Notes under the pieces: model-generated | The model's input: the letters and a program-made list of their open reading frames with translations, nothing else | Databases searched by the model: none | Told to the model about the DNA's origin: nothing | Shown here: positions 24,147-30,992 of the stretch, in pieces | Numbering within the stretch: the first letter of the stretch is position 1 | How the letters are laid out: every line of letters starts with the position of its first letter | Position numbers and translations under genes: made by a program | Virus record (IMG/VR): IMGVR_UViG_3300030107_004453 | Location: 1 to 30,992 of that record | Direction: 5' to 3' (one strand) | Source: a virus | Length of the DNA: 30,992 bases

Positions 24147-24929
24147 ATGTTATTGGTAATTCCTTTTTGCATAAAGGACTGTAAATCCGCGTGGAAGAAT
24201 ATCACTTGGGCGCACGAACTTGAGGGGAAACTCCCCTTTGATTGTTTGCTTGCCTACGACTCCGATGTCCCAGAACCGGAGGTAAAGAAGATTGACGAGG
24301 TAGCTAGGCATACTTTTAAGGATGTTAACCATCTTCAATATGCTGAATGGATGGGGAACCCCAGCTGGCCCAACCCGCAGAACTACGCCTTTCAGACGAT
24401 TGCTTGGCACGTCATTAACGAGTTAAAGCAACCGTACCTTTTCTGGGAGCCGGACGCTGTTCCTATACGGGAGGGGTGGGCGCACGATATAGCCGACGAG
24501 TACGCAGCCTGTGGGAAGCCTTTTCTTGGCCACATCGTTCACGGGGCTTTTCAGCAAAACTCAATGCACTTGAACGGGGTGGCGGTTTACCCTCCTAACC
24601 TCCACGAATACTCTGTTGGCTTAATGATTCCGCCAGAAGGGGTGGCGTGGGATGTGGCTGGCGCAAACGGTGTGGTTCAAAACGCACGACACACCAGCTT
24701 AATAATGAATGTTTGGGAGATAGACGGCTGGAATAAGATCGTAAGAAGCGGCGGCATTGTTCCGAGTTTCCCAGACCAGAAGGTGGTTGATGCTGTCGTG
24801 GATTTTGAGGCGGCTTTGTTTCACCGATGCAAGGACGGCTCGCTGGTTGACCAGTTAAGAATACGAAGGGGAACCAAAAGCAACAGCAAGCCAATGAAAC
24901 AAAACAGCAGAAAGAAAGCGCGTGCATAA
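24147..24929 (+). CDS. glycosyltransferase-like protein (GT-A type)
   Basis: A 260-residue protein with a beta-strand start (MLLVIPFCIKDC), a Tyr-Asp region (LLAYDSD, 34-40) and FWEPDAVP (EPD at 101-103), which fits the DxD-type metal/nucleotide-sugar site of GT-A enzymes. A conserved-looking His lies near the C-terminus (FHRC). The tail is basic (KKARA). It lies between portal and scaffold, in the head operon, so a capsid- or fibre-modifying role is possible. Family call is by eye and moderate. Confidence 0.55.
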   Translation: MLLVIPFCIKDCKSAWKNITWAHELEGKLPFDCLLAYDSDVPEPEVKKIDEVARHTFKDVNHLQYAEWMGNPSWPNPQNYAFQTIAWHVINELKQPYLFWEPDAVPIREGWAHDIADEYAACGKPFLGHIVHGAFQQNSMHLNGVAVYPPNLHEYSVGLMIPPEGVAWDVAGANGVVQNARHTSLIMNVWEIDGWNKIVRSGGIVPSFPDQKVVDAVVDFEAALFHRCKDGSLVDQLRIRRGTKSNSKPMKQNSRKKARA

Positions 24930-25563
24930 AGTCTTCACATACTTTGAGCCGATAGACGAGGTTGAGGATTCGTCGGGGCAGCAAGCAATGATTGAGCATT
25001 GGTCTGCCAGCTGGGCCAAAGCTGGCTGGTATCCAATCGTTCTTGGTTTGGCTGACGCGGAGATGCACCCGATGTTTGACGAATACATTGAATCGGTTAA
25101 GCGGCTGCCAACTGTCAACCCAGCCTCATACGAGCTGACTTGCTACAAGCGTTGGATGGCGGTGGCGTGCCAAGGGGGCGGGTTTATGTCTGACTATGAT
25201 GTGGTCAACTACGGGTTCACCGCACGCGATCCTCAGTCTGATTTGTGTTTATACGAGCAAGGCAATACGGGTGCAGTTGTTCCCTCGGTTGTCGGGGGAA
25301 CGGCAGCTGGCTTTCTAAATGCGTGCCTCTGCTTTGCCACTTGTAAGATCGAGGACGTTACCTACGAACACAACAGCGGTACGCACACCAGCGATATGGT
25401 GGTGATGCAGAAGATGGCGCACCGCTTAATTTATTCAGTCGCTCCGCACGTCAAGCAGTATGGCTGCGAGGATTGGGATAAGGCAGAGCTGGTTCATTAC
25501 AGCCACGAAACAACCAGCAAAACAAACCGCATCGAGTGTATGCGGACAGCTAGAGGAATATGA
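24922..25563 (+). CDS. second glycosyltransferase-like protein
   Basis: A 213-residue protein beginning at GTG 24922, overlapping the preceding gene by 8 nt. GGGFMSDYDVVNYG has a DxD-like site (D91, D93) after a helical segment (YKRWMAVACQ), as in capsular or GT32-like sugar transferases that recognise the start of a sugar-phosphate. It ends next to the ATGA overlap with a small gene. The enzyme activity and acceptor are unknown. It may work with the upstream GT-like protein. Confidence 0.55.
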   Translation: MHKVFTYFEPIDEVEDSSGQQAMIEHWSASWAKAGWYPIVLGLADAEMHPMFDEYIESVKRLPTVNPASYELTCYKRWMAVACQGGGFMSDYDVVNYGFTARDPQSDLCLYEQGNTGAVVPSVVGGTAAGFLNACLCFATCKIEDVTYEHNSGTHTSDMVVMQKMAHRLIYSVAPHVKQYGCEDWDKAELVHYSHETTSKTNRIECMRTARGI

Positions 25564-25841
25564 ACTTAAACGAATGGACACAAACAGCTGCGGCGGTTGC
25601 CAACGCTAGGGTCTTGATGGAGGGGCAAACCTTCAAAGAGATGATGGAAGTAATGCGAGACGAGATGCCGCTGGTGCGTGTGCCTCTCGCATTCGGGGCA
25701 AGCGCGACTGACTTCGCTTATGCCCACGGGATGCAAAAGGGATATGAGTTTGCATTGAAAGTTTTGAAGGCGATGGGCGAATCCGCACCGGAGCTACCAA
25801 AGGAACCAGAAGCAACATTTAGTTCAAATAACAATGAGTGA
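25560..25841 (+). CDS. 93-residue protein, unknown function
   Basis: Starts in an ATGA overlap with the preceding gene and ends in another overlap with the scaffold. The protein is helical with Met-rich regions (FKEMMEVMRDEMP), a small-residue turn (FGASATDFAYAHGMQKG) and a Pro/Glu end. The family is not recognised. Its place before the scaffold suggests a head-assembly accessory role, inferred only. Confidence 0.7.
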   Translation: MNLNEWTQTAAAVANARVLMEGQTFKEMMEVMRDEMPLVRVPLAFGASATDFAYAHGMQKGYEFALKVLKAMGESAPELPKEPEATFSSNNNE

Positions 25842-26922
25842 AACAGTAGAAGCCAGTCCGGCGGCTGTCACAGGCAAAGCGGGTTTGTTACCGGAGACAA
25901 ACAAAGAGATTAGCAGTATGGCCGATGCCTTTAAGGCGGCTATGTCTGAAGACCCAGCACCAGCTGAAGCACCAGCTGAACCGGCCCCAGAGCCAGAGCC
26001 GACGGCAGAGCCGGAAGCCGAGGTTAAGGAGTCCCGAAGTGCGAAGGACTTCAAGCTAATCAAGCAAGAGCGCGACGAAGCGAAGGCGCAGATTGAGCAG
26101 ATGCAAGCCAAGCTGACAGAGCTGGAAGCTGCAACTGGTGATACAGAAAAGTATGACCAGCTGAAAGCTGAGTTCGACGAGATCAGCAGCGCGTTGAGTC
26201 TCTCCAATCTGGAACGTCACCCGAAGTTTCGGGAGCAGTTCGTCAAGCCGATCGAGTCGCAGATCGAGAGAGCGCAGAGTTACGTTGCCGAGGAGGATCG
26301 GGCGCAGCTGGCAAAGGTGCTGAAGATGCCGATAGGTGAAGCACGCGCCAACGCGCTGGACGAGCTGACCGGCGAGCTACCCGCCTCACGCCAAGCCTAC
26401 TTGCAAAGCGTGGTCAATCGAATCGACGAGATTTCGTTTGATCGGGATAAGCAGTTGGAAGACTCCCGCGCCAGCTACGACAAGCTGGTGGAGGAGGAGC
26501 AGCTGGTTAGCGATAAGAAGTCTGCGGAGCGCGATAAGGCTCTGGAGAAATCTTTCGGCACGATGCTGAAGGAGGCTCAAGACAACATCCCGATCTACCA
26601 GATGCGCGAGGGGGATGACGAGTGGAACAGCGGCGTGCGCGAGCGGGTCAACTTGGCCAAAAAGATTCTGATGGAGCAAAACTCCTTTGAGGATGCGGCA
26701 ACCGCAGCGTTGTGGGCGGCTAGTGGTGGTGCGTTGGTTGAGCAGAATGCTGGGCTGGTGGAACACAACCGCCGCTTGCAAGCGGAGATTAACCAGCTGA
26801 AAGGCGCAGAGCCGGAGGCTTCTGGGTCAGCTGGAGGCAAGCCGCAGCCGGTGAAGAACAGTTCGTTCAGCGATCGCGTACTCGGCGAGCTGCGTGAGCT
26901 GGGTATAAGAGGAGCAAAATAA
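25834..26922 (+). CDS. scaffolding protein
   Basis: A 362-residue acidic, mostly helical protein. The N-terminus has a Pro/Glu/Ala-rich segment (about 40-65), followed by long coiled-coil stretches (FKLIKQERDEAKAQIEQMQ and further helices to about 330) and a basic-tending C-terminus (SSFSDRVLGELRELG). Position between portal and major capsid genes and overall composition are typical of capsid scaffold proteins. No protease motif is visible. Its ATG overlaps the stop of the preceding gene. Confidence 0.78.
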   Translation: MSETVEASPAAVTGKAGLLPETNKEISSMADAFKAAMSEDPAPAEAPAEPAPEPEPTAEPEAEVKESRSAKDFKLIKQERDEAKAQIEQMQAKLTELEAATGDTEKYDQLKAEFDEISSALSLSNLERHPKFREQFVKPIESQIERAQSYVAEEDRAQLAKVLKMPIGEARANALDELTGELPASRQAYLQSVVNRIDEISFDRDKQLEDSRASYDKLVEEEQLVSDKKSAERDKALEKSFGTMLKEAQDNIPIYQMREGDDEWNSGVRERVNLAKKILMEQNSFEDAATAALWAASGGALVEQNAGLVEHNRRLQAEINQLKGAEPEASGSAGGKPQPVKNSSFSDRVLGELRELGIRGAK

Positions 26923-26994
26923 TCATACGGCCACGGGGCTGTGGGCGGGGGTACTTACTTCTGTTGTCTCGGTATCCTCGTTAGTTGCACCTCT

Positions 26995-27034
26995 GGCTGG
27001 CTGCGCCCACGGGTAGCCAGCTGCCGTTTTCTTT
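26995..27034 (+). terminator. probable rho-independent terminator after scaffold
   Basis: GGCTGGCT (26995-27002) pairs with AGCCAGCT (27015-27022) over 8 bp with one wobble and an inner CCC/GGG; TTTTCTTT follows four bases later (27027-27034). The 4-nt gap and short stem lower certainty. It would partly separate the packaging genes from the capsid gene. Confidence 0.5.
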
Positions 27035-27036
27035 CA

Positions 27037-27250
27037 CAAACCGTTTGACGGTTTCTTCCAATCATCGCAAAAGAGAAATGCGCTTTGAGTTAGGCGCATA
27101 AACTAAACTCAAATTTAGCCCTAACGCGACTGGCAATCGCACTTGGCCATATCGGGGTTGGCCTACCGAATGAGAGGTGCAATGCGTCCTTCCGAGTGGA
27201 AGGGGTTGTGTTGTTCTATAACTGTAATCTTTTTTTGAAAGGAAATTATT
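27037..27250 (+). promoter_or_regulatory. structured leader of the major capsid gene
   Basis: The 328-bp gap 26923-27250 has the terminator above and then this leader. It begins with CAAACCGTTTGACGGTT, nearly the inverted-repeat arm of 19661-19679. Mutually exclusive pairings follow: ATGCGC/GCGCAT (27078-27083/27094-27099), TTTGAGTT/AACTCAAA (27084-27091/27106-27113) and GTTAGG/CCTAAC (27089-27094/27120-27125). A further CCTTCC/GGAAGG hairpin is at 27188-27203. AAAGGAAA gives a good Shine-Dalgarno for the capsid ATG. No sigma-70 promoter pair was found. Confidence 0.5.
27182..27238 (+). CDS. possible 18-residue leader peptide
   Basis: ATG 27182 follows GAGAGG by 4 nt and reads 18 codons (MRPSEWKGLCCS...) to TGA at 27236, just before the capsid Shine-Dalgarno. 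The end is within the T-run. It may be translated to control the capsid gene or be chance; evidence is start context and position only. Confidence 0.3.
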   Translation: MRPSEWKGLCCSITVIFF

Positions 27251-28525
27251 ATGGCTTGTTCAAATGTTTTTGATGCTTTCGCGATTGCCACGGAAAACTT
27301 ATCCGATGAGGTTTATCGCAATGCTTCTTATCGTTCCGTTTGGCTTAATGCTATTCCTCGCGGAACTTTTGAGACGGGTGTTGGAACCGTTAAGACTACG
27401 TTCGCAATTGAAAATAGCGAACCAACTTCGGATGCAGAAACTTGGACTCAAATCACGAACACCGAAATAGCTGGTGGTTCGGATGGTGGAGCTGGCGGTT
27501 CTTGTGCCAGCACTTTTAACGACGTAGAAGTGGGCTATACCAGCCGCACTTACAACCCAGAAGAGTTCGCGCTTCAAGGCCCGATTCTTTGTAAGGACGA
27601 TCTGATCTACGATCACAACGTAGACACATTCCTTCGTGCTTACATCGAGGAGATGACCAAGAGAGCGCAGCGCAGCTGGGAGAAACGCTACGAAGAGCTT
27701 TATATGAAGTTCGCTTCCAAGCTCTCCGTTGGCAACGGCGCAACTGTTGTTGATACTGAGAATACTATTACCAGTATTGACTTTGGAAGCGATGGAGGTG
27801 TTTCCACGTCCACACTCACACAGCAGTTGCTCGATCAGATCGCTGTTGAGCTGATTGATCGTGGTGCTACCAACCCAGACAGCAATGGCTGGATTAGCTA
27901 TGGCGAAGACGGCCCCGTCTTTCCGTTGTTGATCGGTTTGGAGGCTAGTCAGCAAATCGCGTTAAACAACGCCGATCTGCGTAACGACTTCCGCCACGCT
28001 GACTCTGGTAGTGGTGCAGCTTCCGAGCTAATGAGCCGGATGGGTGCGACTCGTTCTATTAAGAACTTCCGACACGTTCCAAACTTGAGGCCACCGCGCT
28101 TCACTTGGACGGAGGCGGGTAATAAGTACGTTCGCGTACCGACCTACCTTATGTCCTCTGCGACGAAGGGTAAGAAGGCGGTTCTTAATCCGGCCTACGT
28201 CACCGCGCCTTACGAGGCTGCGATCGTTATGAACCCCAATGTGTTCACCTCGGAGATTGTTCCGCCGGTTAACGCAGCTGGTGGTGTCAGCTGGAATCCA
28301 ACATCCTATATGGGTGAGTGGAAATGGGTAACTGGTGGTAACAAAATCCAAGCCTCTGGTGCGGATTGTTTAGACCCGCTTGATAAGCTGGGTCGCCACT
28401 TCGCGGAGTTCAAACACGCTCCACGCCCAGAGTTCCCGAACTACGGGATGACGCTTATCTTTAAGCGTGCTTGTGGAACCAGCGGTTCTGTTAGCATCAC
28501 AGATGTGACTGCTTGCAGTAGCTAA
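27251..28525 (+). CDS. major capsid protein
   Basis: A 424-residue protein directly after scaffold and followed by a strong terminator, the standard position of the major head protein. It has a long helix (TFLRAYIEEMTKRAQRSWEKRYEELYMKF cut in pieces, about 126-155) like the spine helix of HK97-fold capsids, and beta-rich parts (YVTAPYEAAIVMNPNVF). AAAGGAAA lies 8 nt before ATG. Its own promoter is likely but not located. Family call is inferred from context and composition. Confidence 0.8.
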   Translation: MACSNVFDAFAIATENLSDEVYRNASYRSVWLNAIPRGTFETGVGTVKTTFAIENSEPTSDAETWTQITNTEIAGGSDGGAGGSCASTFNDVEVGYTSRTYNPEEFALQGPILCKDDLIYDHNVDTFLRAYIEEMTKRAQRSWEKRYEELYMKFASKLSVGNGATVVDTENTITSIDFGSDGGVSTSTLTQQLLDQIAVELIDRGATNPDSNGWISYGEDGPVFPLLIGLEASQQIALNNADLRNDFRHADSGSGAASELMSRMGATRSIKNFRHVPNLRPPRFTWTEAGNKYVRVPTYLMSSATKGKKAVLNPAYVTAPYEAAIVMNPNVFTSEIVPPVNAAGGVSWNPTSYMGEWKWVTGGNKIQASGADCLDPLDKLGRHFAEFKHAPRPEFPNYGMTLIFKRACGTSGSVSITDVTACSS

Positions 28526-28532
28526 TATATTC

Positions 28533-28576
28533 AGCTGGCGGCTCGTCCAACGAGCGGCGAGTCGCCAGCTTTTTTT
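28533..28576 (+). terminator. rho-independent terminator after the capsid gene
   Basis: AGCTGGCG (28533-28540) and CGCCAGCT (28563-28570) form a perfect 8-bp stem with further inner pairing (CTCG/CGAG), followed by TTTTTT. It lies 8 nt after the capsid stop and is the clearest terminator in the window, separating capsid from the next gene. Confidence 0.88.
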
Positions 28577-28610
28577 AATAACTTTTAAGTTGAAGCAGTA
28601 GAAAACACTT

Positions 28611-29030
28611 ATGGACAATCCGACTATTTATTCCGACGGAGTATTAAACTCCATTCAAGACTCTCCTCTCCGCGTACAAAACAAAATACTAGGTGCGCTA
28701 AAGAATATGGGGGGAACCTCGCTGACAATTAGCTCAGACGGCGTTGCGGGAGCAACCACAACTGGGCAAGCCGCTTTAGGCACAAACACAGCCAGAAAAT
28801 TTTTCTCTATTCAGAACGTAGGAACCAAGAAGGTTTATATCCGGTTTGGTTCAGCTGTCGTTACTGACGTAGAGAGTGCAGCTAACCCTCACTTCTCTTA
28901 CATTCTTTCGCCAGCTAGTGGTGACTACGAAGGAGACGGGGGCGTGCTAACAGTCGAGGGGTACACAGGCTCGGTCTATATCAAGACAGCTAGTGGAACT
29001 TCACAAGTAATCGCTACTGACTTCACCTAA
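28611..29030 (+). CDS. head or decoration protein, unknown family
   Basis: A 139-residue beta-rich, Gly/Ser/Thr-rich protein right after the capsid terminator. Segments such as FFSIQNVGTKKVYIRFGSAV and GGVLTVEGYTGSVYIKTASG read as a beta-sandwich. A decoration or minor head protein fits its position; a fibre-base role is an alternative. The Shine-Dalgarno is weak. The stop overlaps the next start as TAATG. Confidence 0.6.
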   Translation: MDNPTIYSDGVLNSIQDSPLRVQNKILGALKNMGGTSLTISSDGVAGATTTGQAALGTNTARKFFSIQNVGTKKVYIRFGSAVVTDVESAANPHFSYILSPASGDYEGDGGVLTVEGYTGSVYIKTASGTSQVIATDFT

Positions 29031-30992
29031 TGAGCAGAGCAACGGTCACAACATTTGGGCGCGGCGTATCGTTTGTCGCCAGCGGAGAAACCGGCACACA
29101 AGCCAACGAGTTTGAGGCCGCGATCAAGTCGGTCACATCGGCCACGACAGTCGGTGCAGTTTTTGTGTACGACACTCGCAACGACTCAGACGGTGGCGCG
29201 TGGAGGAAGAAGGCGAGGGGTAGTTGGTACTACGAAACGCTGAACACAGCTACGCGAGGCGGACGGCGTGAGTTTCCGTCTGTTGCGCTTTTGGTTCTAG
29301 ATGAGGAAAGCGCAGAAGAAACGCTGACCATATATGACCTAGACGACCCATCAATGCCGATGTGGATGCAGTTTTTGGATGCCGGTGCGCTGAAGTGGTC
29401 AACAACTTCGCCGCGTTCGTTTAATGCCGTTACTGCGCTAAACGGAAGAATCTATGTCGGTTTTCAAGACGGTTTGGTTGAGTTTGATTTTGCTAACGAC
29501 CACACAAAAATCGGATTTTCTGGCCCACGATATTTAACGTCTGGAACGGCTATTGCAGACCGTAACGTGACTGCGACTTTTGCAACTGGTGGCGATGGCT
29601 ACACAATTGCAAACATCGTCGTCAATGACGTAGCCGCAACAATTGTCGAAGGCGCGGAGATAGGTGCGCTTGGTTTGCCAATTCCGACGGTGGGAGTTGC
29701 GACTGGCGGCGGTTTGTCGGTCATTCATCCGAATGGTGATGTGTATGATAAAGCGACAACTTCAGCGGCGGCCCAACTTGTTGAATTTGATAAAGACGGA
29801 AACTTGTATGCCGGTGAAAATAACTACATCAATCGTTTTGATTTAAGCACTCTGTATGCTGACAGCAGTTCCACTTATCTTTCGAGTCACGAAAACAATG
29901 GCACGATTGTAACGATTAGGGAGTTCGCAAATGCCAGTAACCCCGCTTTACTCAGCACGACAACCTCGCTTGCAGTTACAGACATCGGCGTCGCTGCCGG
30001 TAGCGCAGGCGGATTGACGCGTGTGCTGTTCAACGATGGCGACCACGAGGATAGCGCAGTCGCCTACGTCACCAGCGTCTACAATAGTGGGATGATGCTG
30101 GGTGATATTCGCTTATCCACCAACCCACCAACAGTTTCAACTTGGACTTACTATTCCAATGGCGACGCAGTCCAAGACCGTTCTGTTAAGGCGAATCATC
30201 TCACAACTGTTGGTCAAGTAGACATCGGAGCCGTTGCGACCAGCGCGGAGTTATTTGCGTTCAGCGGTTTCAGCGCAAGCAACTATTTAAGCCGCGCCAC
30301 CGACACCGACTTTGATTTTGGAACGGGTGACTTTTCAATCTCACTTTGGGTAAAAAACACAAACTGGACGGGAACGCAACGACTGCTTGGAAGGTCGCAA
30401 GACTCAAATACAAAGCGGTTGTCGATTTACGCAGACGGCACAACTTTATATGCCTACATAAAAGATAGTTCAACTAAATCAGCGAGTGCTGACGTGCTTC
30501 AAAACAATGTGTGGCAACACGTTTTCGCGTTTCGTCGCGGCTCAGTTTTGTATCTTTTTGTTGACGGAAAACTTGTTAACAGCGTAACCGGAGCCGACTC
30601 CATTAACATTACCCCAGCCAGCAACGGGATGTTGGTTATAGGAAGTGAGACGTTCGACAACGGTTCAACTATTGAGTCAACAGCATTGGTAAACGGCAGT
30701 CTCTCCCTCGTTCGCATAAGCGCAACCGCACCAACGCCTCAACAGGTCAAAGAAATCTATGAGGCAGAGAAACCGTTGTTCCGAGCGGGTGCGAAGTGTT
30801 TGTTACAAGCATCTAGCGATTCGGTTTTGGATTTGTCATACGACAAGACTACCGACTTATTGAGTGTCGGCCATTACGGCACTACTGCGGGAAGAACGGA
30901 CTTCAAAAATTTAGAAGCTGTTAACACTTTTGACGGTTCAGCGCACGGGTGGTCAGTCAGAACGACTAATTTATTAGCGTCTAACGGCGGGG
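29030..30992 (+). CDS. LamG-domain fibre/structural protein (3' end outside window)
   Basis: ATG at 29030 shares TAATG with the previous stop; 654 codons run open to the window end, so the C-terminus is missing. The N-terminal 120 residues (FVYDTRNDSDGGAWRKKA, LNTATRG, LDDPSMPMWMQF) match a module I know from marine phage structural proteins. The middle has propeller-like short strands. Residues about 427-585 form a LamG / concanavalin-like domain (FDFGTGDFSISLWVK, NNVWQHVFAF, LYLFVDGKLV), a usual carbohydrate-binding fold. A receptor-binding or head-fibre role is likely. CAGCTG is absent here, unlike the rest of the window. Confidence 0.75.
   Translation, partial: MSRATVTTFGRGVSFVASGETGTQANEFEAAIKSVTSATTVGAVFVYDTRNDSDGGAWRKKARGSWYYETLNTATRGGRREFPSVALLVLDEESAEETLTIYDLDDPSMPMWMQFLDAGALKWSTTSPRSFNAVTALNGRIYVGFQDGLVEFDFANDHTKIGFSGPRYLTSGTAIADRNVTATFATGGDGYTIANIVVNDVAATIVEGAEIGALGLPIPTVGVATGGGLSVIHPNGDVYDKATTSAAAQLVEFDKDGNLYAGENNYINRFDLSTLYADSSSTYLSSHENNGTIVTIREFANASNPALLSTTTSLAVTDIGVAAGSAGGLTRVLFNDGDHEDSAVAYVTSVYNSGMMLGDIRLSTNPPTVSTWTYYSNGDAVQDRSVKANHLTTVGQVDIGAVATSAELFAFSGFSASNYLSRATDTDFDFGTGDFSISLWVKNTNWTGTQRLLGRSQDSNTKRLSIYADGTTLYAYIKDSSTKSASADVLQNNVWQHVFAFRRGSVLYLFVDGKLVNSVTGADSINITPASNGMLVIGSETFDNGSTIESTALVNGSLSLVRISATAPTPQQVKEIYEAEKPLFRAGAKCLLQASSDSVLDLSYDKTTDLLSVGHYGTTAGRTDFKNLEAVNTFDGSAHGWSVRTTNLLASNGG

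Noticed and set aside
27299-27955. 218-codon minus-strand frame in the capsid gene
   Set aside because: Shadow of the major capsid frame; no signals on that strand.
1-30992. tRNA genes, insertion sequences, integrase or attachment sites
   Set aside because: None was recognised on either strand.

Overview
The window is part of the genome of a tailed double-stranded DNA phage, most likely one with a short, podovirus-like tail. It holds a terminase large subunit, portal, scaffold, major capsid protein, adaptor-like and nozzle-like tail proteins, a collar-type fibre and a 2630-residue internal-virion-type protein. It has no tape measure, sheath or long tail tube. Several proteins, notably the LamG fibre at the right end and the giant protein, resemble types I associate with marine phages. 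The host cannot be named from the sequence. Base composition is near 50% GC, and coding density is very high with stop-start overlaps.

There are four transcription blocks. Block A (1-3662, minus) runs from two unidentified 93-residue genes through a 55-residue gene to a CobS-like AAA+ ATPase and a CobT-like VWA protein cut by the window edge. Block B (3764-5027, plus) has a helix-turn-helix protein (possible small terminase), an unknown protein and a zinc-ribbon protein that appears to start at ATT. Block C (5138-19593, minus) is the tail and ejection operon: collagen-like fibre, nozzle-like protein, a 37-residue ORF, collar fibre, adaptor-like protein, two virion proteins, the giant protein and an acidic 75-residue protein. 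Block D (19677-30992, plus) is packaging and head: terminase, Cys-rich protein, portal, two glycosyltransferase-like proteins, a small protein, scaffold, major capsid protein, head or decoration protein and a LamG fibre cut by the right edge.

Blocks C and D diverge from an 83-bp region bounded by a perfect 13-bp inverted repeat that abuts both start codons; a close copy precedes the capsid gene. Blocks B and C converge on five copies of a 17-bp motif arranged as two large hairpins plus one single copy. Rho-independent terminators follow the scaffold gene (plausible) and the capsid gene (strong).

The most notable observations are: about 97 copies of the palindrome CAGCTG (about 8 expected), absent from the last 2.1 kb; a sigma-70-like segment inside the giant virion protein; the 5034-5139 array; the CobS/CobT-like pair; the ATT-start zinc protein; and a structured capsid-gene leader. 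All function calls come from reading motifs by eye, without database searches.
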